Assembly (NCBI GenBank): GCA_002763345.1
Contig: PEXZ01000066.1
Span: 1 to 5,243, forward strand
Length of the DNA stretch: 5,243 nt
Source: Candidatus Micrarchaeota archaeon CG08_land_8_20_14_0_20_59_11
GTDB lineage: Archaea; Micrarchaeota; Micrarchaeia; Norongarragalinales; Norongarragalinaceae
Direction: 5' to 3'
This document shows positions 1 through 4,812 of this stretch, one piece after another (positions within the stretch are counted from its first letter, which is position 1; each line of letters begins with the position of its first letter). The notes under the pieces are model-generated. The model was not told the DNA's origin. It saw only the letters and a list, made by a program, of their open reading frames with translations, and did no database searches. Made by a program: the position numbers and the translations under genes.

Positions 1-669
1 GAGGTGCTCGGCATCCTCGGCTCCAACGCAATCGGCAAGAGCACGTTCGTGAGGATGCTTGCCGGAGTCGAGAAGCCCGACGGGGGCGAAACCGGCGCGG
101 AAAGGAAGAAGGTCGCGTACAAGCCGCAGTACCTGAAGAGCGCGTTCGAAGGGACCGTCCGGCAGATGCTCGCCTCCTCGGCGCTGGATGCGGCGTCGTT
201 CGAGGAGGTAAAGCACCGTCTCGACATTCCCGACCTGATGGACAAGGACGTGGCGCATTTAAGCGGAGGGGAACTGCAGCGCCTGTCCATCGCGCTATGT
301 CTGTGCACGAATGCCGACGTCTACCTGCTCGACGAGCCCTCGGCGTTCCTCGACGTGGAGCAGCGGCTCAACGTGGCGCACCTCGTGCGGAAGACGCGCG
401 ACTCCCAGGACAAGCCCGCGTTCGTGGTGGACCACGACATCCTGTTCATCGACTCCGTGAGCGACCGCCTCGTCGTGTTCGAGGGCGTGCCCGCGAAGGA
501 GGGGCGCGCATCTGCGCCGAAAGCCATGCGCGAGGGAATGCACTCGTTCCTGAAGGAGATGGGCGTCTCATTCCGCCGCGATCCGGAAACCGGCAGGCCG
601 CGCGCGAACAAGCCGGGCTCGCAAACCGACGAGGAACAGAAGGCGAGCGGCAACTATTATTACGCCTAA
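1..669 (+). CDS. ABCE1/RLI ribosome-recycling ATPase, C-terminal half (partial at 5' end)
   Basis: This is the 3' portion of ABCE1 (Rli1), the soluble twin-ATPase that splits post-termination ribosomes; the 4Fe-4S domain and NBD1 lie off the left edge. The frame is open from base 1 (222 visible residues). Numbering from the first codon, NBD2 shows a Walker A (GSNAIGKST, 7-15), Q-loop Gln43 (YKPQY), ABC signature LSGGELQR (87-94), Walker B with the ABCE1-typical LLDEPSAFLDVEQR (109-122), and switch His145 in VVDHD. The end is diagnostic: VVFEGVP, then FRRDPETGRPRANK and a GNYYYA terminus, matching the ABCE1 hinge region rather than an importer ATPase. One small oddity is Ala10 where the P-loop consensus GxxGxGK has its second Gly. 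The stop codon TAA (667-669) overlaps the stop of a small minus-strand gene. Family identification is very secure. Confidence 0.97.
   Translation, partial: EVLGILGSNAIGKSTFVRMLAGVEKPDGGETGAERKKVAYKPQYLKSAFEGTVRQMLASSALDAASFEEVKHRLDIPDLMDKDVAHLSGGELQRLSIALCLCTNADVYLLDEPSAFLDVEQRLNVAHLVRKTRDSQDKPAFVVDHDILFIDSVSDRLVVFEGVPAKEGRASAPKAMREGMHSFLKEMGVSFRRDPETGRPRANKPGSQTDEEQKASGNYYYA
666..669. other. Convergent stop-codon overlap (abce1 and 30-aa gene)
   Basis: The bases ctaa hold TAA for abce1 on the plus strand (667-669) and TAG for the small minus-strand gene (668-666). Transcripts of the two genes would overlap tail to tail, with no room for a dedicated terminator between them. Confidence 0.5.
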
Positions 670-758
670 AACGAGTATCTTGTCGGGAAGTAGTCCGCCC
701 ACCACGACACCGCCATCAGGAAAAGGCACACGCCGAACCACGCCTGCAGGAACTCCAT
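666..758 (-). CDS. Putative 30-aa single-pass membrane microprotein, leaderless
   Basis: A small open frame reads ATG at 758 to TAG at 668-666, giving 30 residues. It begins MEFLQAWFGVCLFLMAVSWW, then has a short polar tail (ADYFPTRYSF). Residues 4-20 form one strongly hydrophobic, aromatic-rich helix, so a single-pass membrane peptide is likely. No Shine-Dalgarno precedes the ATG. An archaeal box A-like element (CTTAATAT, 787-780) is centred about 25 bases upstream, the spacing expected if transcription starts at the ATG to make a leaderless mRNA. The TAG shares four bases with the TAA of the convergent abce1 gene. I recognise no family. The evidence for a real gene is promoter spacing, protein-like composition and exact packing between neighbours. 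Chance remains possible at this length. Confidence 0.5.
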   Translation of the reverse strand: MEFLQAWFGVCLFLMAVSWWADYFPTRYSF

Positions 759-779
759 GGGGAAATAAGGGGGCAAGGG

Positions 780-787
780 ATATTAAG
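780..787 (-). promoter_or_regulatory. TATA-like (box A) element, possibly serving both directions
   Basis: The minus strand reads CTTAATAT here, close to the archaeal box A consensus, inside an otherwise GC-rich stretch. Its centre is about 25 bases from the ATG at 758 (minus) and about 25 bases from the GTG at 808 (plus). Either start would then sit at the expected transcription start. The match is better in the minus direction; on the plus strand (ATATTAAG) it is weaker. Confidence 0.45.
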
Positions 788-807
788 AACTTTTGATTTC
801 GGATTCC

Positions 808-936
808 GTGGACGTTTTCGGAATCGCGCTTGTTGCCGGGACGGTTTACGCGGCGGCCAGGTATCTGCCGTTCACGTTGGACGAAAGCGTGGCTGGGTTG
901 GCAGTTGTTCTGCTCTGTCTGCTTTCCAGCTATTAG
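808..936 (+). CDS. Putative 42-aa two-helix membrane microprotein
   Basis: A plus-strand frame runs from GTG at 808 to TAG at 934-936, giving 42 residues starting MDVFGIALVAGTVYAAARY. Two hydrophobic segments (about 3-17 and 29-40) flank a short loop containing LPFTLDES, which suggests a helical hairpin in the membrane. An upstream in-frame TTG at 793 would add MISDS. I prefer GTG because it lies about 25 bases from the AT-rich element at 780-787, consistent with a leaderless transcript; no clear Shine-Dalgarno is visible for either. The frame closes a few codons further upstream (stop at 784-786). The TAG shares four bases with the stop of the convergent gene at 933. I recognise no family. 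It is called a gene because of composition and tight fit between neighbours. Confidence 0.42.
   Translation: MDVFGIALVAGTVYAAARYLPFTLDESVAGLAVVLLCLLSSY
933..936. other. Convergent stop-codon overlap (42-aa gene and membrane-anchored protein gene)
   Basis: The bases ttag hold TAG on the plus strand (934-936) and TAA on the minus strand (935-933). This mirrors the arrangement at 666-669. Confidence 0.42.
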
Positions 937-1508
937 CCCTGCTTGAGAATTCTGTTATATTGGTCGAGCGCAACCCACGCCTTCGCGCCGTTATTCTCCC
1001 AATAGCACACCCACGACGCGCGAGGGAGCCCCGCCGAGAACGAGGCGAATTCCGCATCGTCGAGCCACGGGCAGTATTCCTCCACGTTCGCCTGCGCGTA
1101 TTCCTGCAGATAGAACGCGCATCCGCGCGCCCCGTCGCCGAGGGCGGCCACCTCGGGAAGCTTGCCCGAGTCGATGAGCGCCTCCTCCCTGTAAACAACC
1201 GGCGTCTTGACGGAACAGTTCCTTATCGTTTCCTCCGGCCGGAAGCCGAACGGCACGAGCGTGTAATCGCGGCGCTGGACGGTCGGGCATTTCGAGTGCG
1301 GGTTGAATGCGACGCGCGCATCGGCGTCCCACCCGCCGTCCGACTGCTCGACGCTTAGCAGCTCAACGTAGGCACCCGCCGCCCGCAGCGGCGTCAAATC
1401 GTCCATTATCAGCCGCGTCGCCTGTTCCTTCGTCAGCGTCGCGGACGGAATGGGAACGAGCATGTAAACGAGCATGGCGGCGACTAGGATCAGAACGAGC
1501 GCAGCCAT
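933..1508 (-). CDS. Membrane-anchored extracytoplasmic Cys-containing protein, PepSY-like hints
   Basis: This 191-residue protein has one N-terminal hydrophobic helix (MAALVLILVAAMLVYMLVP, 1-19) and then a soluble, probably extracytoplasmic domain. The segment TLTKEQATRLIMDDL (24-38), a strand-rich stretch with SVEQSDGGW (52-60), and the final WVALDQYNRILKQ (178-190) resemble the layout of PepSY-type domains. That resemblance is weak and is inference. Five cysteines (74, 98, 130, 146, 168) suggest disulfides outside the cell. The start is uncertain: ATG at 1508 is chosen, but TTG at 1520 (giving MIRKMAAL) adds a basic N-terminus and has GGGGAT a few bases upstream. The frame stays open to 1598, but that extension crosses the TATA box and the preceding gene's stop, so it is unlikely. 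The gene has its own promoter and is probably separate from the upstream train. Confidence 0.85.
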   Translation of the reverse strand: MAALVLILVAAMLVYMLVPIPSATLTKEQATRLIMDDLTPLRAAGAYVELLSVEQSDGGWDADARVAFNPHSKCPTVQRRDYTLVPFGFRPEETIRNCSVKTPVVYREEALIDSGKLPEVAALGDGARGCAFYLQEYAQANVEEYCPWLDDAEFASFSAGLPRASWVCYWENNGAKAWVALDQYNRILKQG

Positions 1509-1552
1509 CTTCCTTATCAACAGAATCCCCGTTCCATTGACGCATTCCAGAC

Positions 1553-1559
1553 TTATAAA
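1553..1559 (-). promoter_or_regulatory. TATA box for the 933-1508 gene
   Basis: On the minus strand this reads TTTATAA, a strong archaeal box A match, three bases beyond the stop codon of the upstream gene (1562-1564). It predicts transcription starting near 1530, leaving a leader of about 10 to 22 bases before the TTG (1520) or ATG (1508) start. A GGGGAT sequence at 1530-1525 could act as a weak ribosome binding site and favours the TTG. Confidence 0.65.
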
Positions 1560-1561
1560 TG

Positions 1562-2143
1562 TTAAGGCGACAGGGGCGGCGGCGTCGGCGTGGGGCACTG
1601 CACCGCGTAGCCCGCAACTGCGGTTTCGCCGTTCAGCAGCGTCACGCGGAAGACGCCGCTTTCTGCGTCGTGGGTCGCCTCGGCGTCAAGCACGCGCACA
1701 AACCCGCCGCTTTTGCGGGTGTTCGCCGAGGACGTGTTCAGCGCAACGGAAACGGAGACGCGGTACGTCGCGCCGTTTTTCTGAGTTGAAACATCCTCGC
1801 AGGACGCCGCGCCTTCCAGCGAGTATCCGATTGCATGCGTGGCGTTGGCGTTCAGGCGGCTGGTTGCGTTGTCCAGATACGCAGGGAGGTTCGTTTCGAA
1901 GTAGCCGCAGAACGTGCTTTCTGGCAGGCAGCCCCACGAAGCATACGCTGCGTCCGCCGCGCAGTCGTCGAACGCGCTTGCGTAAAAAGCCGCCGCATCC
2001 TCGAACGCGAACGCGTTGTCCTGCGCTTCTGTTGAAACGAGCGAGAAATCCTTGCCTCCCGAGACGCCGAGCGCGAGTCCCGCGAGCGAGGCGAACGAGA
2101 CGACGACAAGCGCCGCCACGATTGTTGTCAGAAACGCCCTCAT
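1562..2143 (-). CDS. Pilin-like single-pass exported protein, largest of the cluster (193 aa)
   Basis: The last member of the overlapping pilin-like set. It starts MRAFLTTIVAALVVVSFASL, with Arg2 followed at once by a hydrophobic helix to about residue 26. This fits a pilin-like N-terminus, but there is no Q-x-S-x-E motif, so an ordinary uncleaved anchor is equally possible. The exported domain has five cysteines (61, 72, 79, 115, 183), an Ala/Asp-rich helical start (45-66), a strand-rich second half (125-182), and a proline-rich end (PTPTPPPLSP). Possible N-glycosylation sequons occur at NATS (92), NATH (100) and NTSS (136). The ATG at 2143 forms an ATGA overlap with the previous stop and has GGGTGGG a few bases upstream. 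A 101-codon in-frame extension upstream is Arg-rich and covers the preceding gene, so it is rejected. No specific family recognised. Confidence 0.85.
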   Translation of the reverse strand: MRAFLTTIVAALVVVSFASLAGLALGVSGGKDFSLVSTEAQDNAFAFEDAAAFYASAFDDCAADAAYASWGCLPESTFCGYFETNLPAYLDNATSRLNANATHAIGYSLEGAASCEDVSTQKNGATYRVSVSVALNTSSANTRKSGGFVRVLDAEATHDAESGVFRVTLLNGETAVAGYAVQCPTPTPPPLSP

Positions 2144-2520
2144 CTGCCCACCCACGCCTCTGCCACGCTGTTTTCGTAGGTTGCGTCCGCTCCCTTCAGG
2201 CAGGGGTCGTCCATGCCGACGACGGTCTGCCCTCCGCACAGCGCCGGGTATTTCCTGTGCTCCACGCGCAGCGCAATTTCCGCGTCCTTCGGGACTGCAT
2301 ATGAAATATTGAGTCCCGTCAACGCCGTGAAGTCCGCCTCGTTGATGCGCCCCTCCGACTGCATCGCGAGGAAATCGCGTCCGAGCGCGCGGCTCTGCCC
2401 GTATTTCAGGTGCTCGGTTTCCGCCGCGGTTCCGACTGCGTTCCATGCGTACGCCACGAGGAGCACGAGGCTGAGCGCGAACAGCGCGTCCGCAGTGAAG
2501 ATGAAGCCCCTCAGCCGCAT
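2140..2520 (-). CDS. Pilin-like protein with diverged prepilin N-terminus (126 aa)
   Basis: A small single-pass protein starting MRLRGFIFTADALFALSLVL. The basic stretch MRLRG is followed directly by a hydrophobic helix with one acidic residue (Asp11), the usual arrangement of a prepilin-type N-terminus. If cleavage falls after Gly5, the acidic residue is at mature position 6 rather than the canonical Glu5. The Gln of class III signals is absent. The rest is mixed and soluble, with two cysteines (95, 107) and one sequon (NIS, 71). The ATG at 2520 has GGAGG seven bases upstream, a good Shine-Dalgarno, and lies 10 bases inside the end of the preceding gene. The stop overlaps the next ATG as ATGA. 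Translational coupling with both neighbours is therefore likely. Minor pilin/pseudopilin subunit is inference from design and context. Confidence 0.85.
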   Translation of the reverse strand: MRLRGFIFTADALFALSLVLLVAYAWNAVGTAAETEHLKYGQSRALGRDFLAMQSEGRINEADFTALTGLNISYAVPKDAEIALRVEHRKYPALCGGQTVVGMDDPCLKGADATYENSVAEAWVGR

Positions 2521-2846
2521 ATCCTCGCCTCCAGCACGCACGCCGTGTTCCCGCACCGCTTCAGGCGCGAGCCCACCAGCGTGTGCCGTGCGCACGGGGT
2601 TCCGCACGTGTCCGTCAGCTCCGTGCCGTTTGCGTACCGCACTATCTGGCAGTAGTCCGCGTCAGGCGTGCCGCCCTGCGCGACGATGTGCGCGATTGTC
2701 TCCGCCTCGTTCGAATAGAGCGCGCCGTAGTCGAGCGCCTTGCGGGTTGACATCTCGCCGGTTTGCAGCAGCATGCCGAGCGAAATGCCCGTTATCACGA
2801 GCACGCCCACGAAGAAGTCGAGCGAAAGCAGCTGCGCCCTTTTCAC
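2511..2846 (-). CDS. Pilin-like protein, near-class III signal, six cysteines (111 aa)
   Basis: The protein begins MKRAQLLSLDFFVGVLVITG: a basic leader, Gln5 just after a likely prepilin cleavage site (A4/Q5), and an acidic residue early in the hydrophobic helix. Asp10 is one position later than the Glu of canonical Q-x-S-x-E signals. The helix ends near residue 28; the exported remainder is short and holds six cysteines (66, 81, 85, 98, 103, 110), enough for three disulfides, plus a NGT sequon at 73. I choose GTG at 2846 because it forms a GTGA overlap with the preceding stop and has GAGGGGG about seven bases upstream. The GTG at 2852 would sit one base from that Shine-Dalgarno and is less likely. 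It acts presumably with its overlapping neighbours as a pilus or pseudopilus subunit. Confidence 0.87.
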   Translation of the reverse strand: MKRAQLLSLDFFVGVLVITGISLGMLLQTGEMSTRKALDYGALYSNEAETIAHIVAQGGTPDADYCQIVRYANGTELTDTCGTPCARHTLVGSRLKRCGNTACVLEARICG

Positions 2847-3280
2847 GGACACGCCCCCTCAGTTATCGCGGCTTTCCCGCTCGTGTTCAGCCATGCGCAG
2901 GCGCGCCTTCCTGTTTCATCGCACTCCTCGTAGAACGAGAAATCCTCAATTCCGCAGACGACTTTTTTCTCAATTGTCCGGGGTTCTTCGGACATGGCGC
3001 TCAGCGCAACCATCCCGTCGCCGCTCGTGTTCACCCAGTACGGCACCGCCTCGCCGCCTGCGACGATGCAGGGCAGGCTGAAAGAGATATTTTCGTTGAA
3101 CGCGCAGGCGTCGTTCGCCGCGCCAGCTACGATTCCCGCGCCGACCATCCCCTGGCTGAGCACGCTCGTCCGCACGGTGCTGTCGCGCATCCCGCCCGCC
3201 ATGTAGTTCATCCAGTAGAGTATGAACGCGAAGAGCGCGAACGCGAGGAACATCTCAATTGAAATCTGGCCGCGGCGCAT
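2843..3280 (-). CDS. Class III signal peptide (DUF361-type) pilin-like protein (145 aa)
   Basis: The N-terminus MRRGQISIEMFLAFALFAFI is a textbook archaeal class III signal peptide: basic leader, cleavage expected between Gly4 and Gln5, then Q-I-S-I-E with Glu at mature position 5, and a hydrophobic helix to about residue 28. Such precursors are processed by EppA-type prepilin peptidases and assemble into pilus-like filaments (established for the family). The exported part has six cysteines (59, 71, 109, 120, 128, 144) and sequons at NIS (64), NTS (84) and NTS (132). The ATG at 3280 has no Shine-Dalgarno but has a TATA-like element centred about 28 bases upstream, which suggests a nearly leaderless message. 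It opens a run of four overlapping genes. A 97-codon upstream extension would run through the permease gene and is rejected. Confidence 0.92.
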   Translation of the reverse strand: MRRGQISIEMFLAFALFAFILYWMNYMAGGMRDSTVRTSVLSQGMVGAGIVAGAANDACAFNENISFSLPCIVAGGEAVPYWVNTSGDGMVALSAMSEEPRTIEKKVVCGIEDFSFYEECDETGRRACAWLNTSGKAAITEGACP

Positions 3281-3304
3281 ACGGAACACATTACTTCGCC
3301 GGCT

Positions 3305-3312
3305 TATTAAAA
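3305..3312 (-). promoter_or_regulatory. Internal TATA-like element for the pilin-like gene run
   Basis: The minus strand reads TTTTAATA, within an AT-rich island (3304-3314) in GC-rich surroundings. It overlaps the TAA stop of the permease gene (3309-3307) and is centred about 28 bases before the ATG at 3280. That spacing would place transcription start at or within a base or two of the ATG. It would let the four downstream pilin-like genes be expressed apart from the permease. Confidence 0.5.
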
Positions 3313-4467
3313 TACGCCGAGGGACGCGCCGAGCGACCAGAGAATCGCGGGCAGAATCAGCGCGCCCATCGAGTAGCTTCGCCTCGTTCCCGAAAGAATC
3401 GGCATGACGCCTATTGCCGCAGCCACGCCGCAAACGAACAAGCCCCCGGTGCCCTCGAAAGCGAAAACCGCCAAAACAATCAGGACAAGCAGCGACGCGT
3501 ACGCCTTCCTTCCCATTCTGATGCCGACAAACAGCCTGTATGCCGCCAGAAGCGCCGCCACTGAAACGCAAAGCGCGAACGCAGCTGCGCCGAGCATCAT
3601 CCCCATCTGCGCGGCGTCGGGCCTTCCCAGAAGTTCCTGCACCGCGGCCGCCGCGCCCGAGCGCGCCTTTCCGAGCATGGAAACGCCCGCGAAATCAGCC
3701 ACCATCTTCGACGCCATCACCGACGACGACAGCACGAGGAAGCCCTCGCCGCTCCATTCGCCGAGCGCCATGAAAGCAGCGGCGCTCAGGAACGCCGGGT
3801 TAAGTGCGGGGAGTAATGGCGAAAAAACCCCCGCAATTGCGCCTACGGCGACGAGCGGAATCCCGACCTTCACTTCCTTGCAGTCCTTCTGCTTCGGCGC
3901 CTTCCTTTCGCCGCGCATCGCGTTCAGCAGCGAGGGGATTCCGAAAAGCCCGGTAAGCAGCGGAAATAAAGGCTCACGGAGCAATGGCGTGGAAAAAACC
4001 AGAAAACCGAAAATGCCGGAAAGCGCGAAAACAACCGCAGCTTTCCATTCCTTATCCCGCCATAACGAGGCGATTACTATTCCCGAAAGCAGCGCCCACG
4101 TGAGCGGCTTCGCCGCCCCGTACAGCAGCGGCACGCCGAACCACGCCAGCGGCAGCAGGACAAGCGCGGCAGCCATGCCCCCGAACAGCCCGTGCAGCAT
4201 CAGCTTCAGCGCCTTGGCGCCTTCGCCGCGCAGCGAGAGTTCCTGGGCAGGCAGAACCGAGGCGCTCTGCCCGGCTGACGGGAGCGCGAAGAAAACAGCG
4301 GGCAGCGTTTCCGAAACAAGATGCGCGAACGCCAGCGCGACGACGAATACGCTTCCTTCCAAGGCGGGCACCGCGGGCAAAAACTGCAGCAGCAGGTTCG
4401 TGTGCAGGAACGGCAGCAATCCCGCAAGAAAACCGATTATGGTTCCGGCGAGCAGCCAGAGAATCAT
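3307..4467 (-). CDS. Archaeal TctA-like (DUF112/COG1784) membrane permease
   Basis: This 386-residue polytopic membrane protein matches the short archaeal branch of the tripartite tricarboxylate transporter TctA family. The first half has GFLAGLLPFLHTN (12-24), then AHLVSETLPAVFFALP (48-63) and LPAQELSLRGEGAKALKL (72-89). These correspond to the archaeal family's conserved gly-pro-his loop, acidic helix and LPGHxxxLxGxGxxA-type segment. The second half repeats the theme with GAIAGVFSPLLPALNP (209-224), consistent with an internal duplication. TGLFGIPSLL (172-181) is the usual mid-protein motif. I estimate nine to eleven membrane segments. Bacterial TctA is near 500 residues and works with TctB and a binding protein TctC; neither is seen here, so substrate and energy coupling are unknown. 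The ATG at 4467 makes an ATGA overlap with the OB-fold gene, which points to coupled translation. Confidence 0.88.
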   Translation of the reverse strand: MILWLLAGTIIGFLAGLLPFLHTNLLLQFLPAVPALEGSVFVVALAFAHLVSETLPAVFFALPSAGQSASVLPAQELSLRGEGAKALKLMLHGLFGGMAAALVLLPLAWFGVPLLYGAAKPLTWALLSGIVIASLWRDKEWKAAVVFALSGIFGFLVFSTPLLREPLFPLLTGLFGIPSLLNAMRGERKAPKQKDCKEVKVGIPLVAVGAIAGVFSPLLPALNPAFLSAAAFMALGEWSGEGFLVLSSSVMASKMVADFAGVSMLGKARSGAAAAVQELLGRPDAAQMGMMLGAAAFALCVSVAALLAAYRLFVGIRMGRKAYASLLVLIVLAVFAFEGTGGLFVCGVAAAIGVMPILSGTRRSYSMGALILPAILWSLGASLGVF

Positions 4468-4811
4468 TTCAGCTCAACGCTTCGCGCGTTTATGCCGTCC
4501 TCGTCGAAGACGCCCTCCACCTCGGCGTAGCGTCCGCTTTTGACGGTGCGGAAATCAACGGGAAAATTGTCGGCGCGGAAAACAGCCACGCTCACGCAGC
4601 GCTTGCCGCACAGGGAGAAGAAGGCATTTCCTCCTTCAATCCGCATCCCCTGTATCCGCCCCCACGCGATTACCAGCCGTCCTACGTCCCCGTCGTTGAG
4701 TTCGTCAACGGTGCGTTCAACTGGCTTGACAGTCGTGCCGAAGAACCAGAGGCAGGCGACGCCCATTACGGCGAGCAGGGCGCACGCGCGGAACATCCCT
4801 TCGTCTTCCAT
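4464..4811 (-). CDS. Membrane-anchored OB-fold (nucleic acid-binding type) protein
   Basis: A 115-residue protein with one N-terminal hydrophobic helix (MFRACALLAVMGVACLWFF, 6-24) and a compact domain from about 36 to 115. That domain has the OB-fold pattern: GRLVIAWGRIQGMRIE, then GNAFFSLCGKRCVSVAVF (61-78), an intervening loop, and GRYAEVEGVFDEDG followed by NARSVELK. It resembles the tRNA_anti/exonuclease VII large-subunit class of OB domains that bind nucleic acid in cytosolic proteins. Here the anchor makes its location unclear. The start is ambiguous. ATG at 4811 is chosen because it begins one base after the preceding stop (TGAGATG). ATG at 4796 has GGAAG eight bases upstream and gives a cleaner membrane N-terminus (MFRACALL). 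GTG at 4820 is also in frame. The stop overlaps the permease start, suggesting a paired function. Confidence 0.82.
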   Translation of the reverse strand: MEDEGMFRACALLAVMGVACLWFFGTTVKPVERTVDELNDGDVGRLVIAWGRIQGMRIEGGNAFFSLCGKRCVSVAVFRADNFPVDFRTVKSGRYAEVEGVFDEDGINARSVELK

Positions 4812-4812
4812 C

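Noticed and set aside
670..810. Possible terminator or structured RNA after abce1
   Set aside because: I saw no convincing stem-loop or long T run. The only T-rich run (791-794) is short and lies more than 120 bases past the stop.
297..1358. 353-codon open frame on the plus strand
   Set aside because: It starts inside abce1 in another frame and runs antisense into the 933-1508 gene. The Arg-rich translation has no domain.
1509..1598. Full-length upstream extension of the 191-aa membrane-anchored protein
   Set aside because: It crosses the TATA box at 1553-1559 and the end of the preceding gene, and puts a non-hydrophobic stretch ahead of the signal anchor. Only the short TTG extension to 1520 remains plausible.
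2144..2446. N-terminal extension of the 193-aa pilin-like protein
   Set aside because: The extra 101 codons are Arg/Gly-rich and overlap the preceding gene. The ATG at 2143 has an ATGA overlap and a ribosome binding site.
2213..3262. 349-codon open frame on the plus strand
   Set aside because: It lies antisense to three well-supported pilin-like genes. Its translation is Arg/Ser/Pro/Ala-rich low-complexity text without recognisable domains, as expected for a shadow frame in GC-rich DNA.
3281..3571. N-terminal extension of the class III protein that starts at 3280
   Set aside because: It would bury the class III signal peptide in the middle of a protein and overlap the permease gene.
3404..4543. 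379-codon open frame on the plus strand
   Set aside because: It is antisense to the TctA-like permease, whose family motifs are clear. The plus-strand product is Ser/Ala/Pro-rich with no domain.
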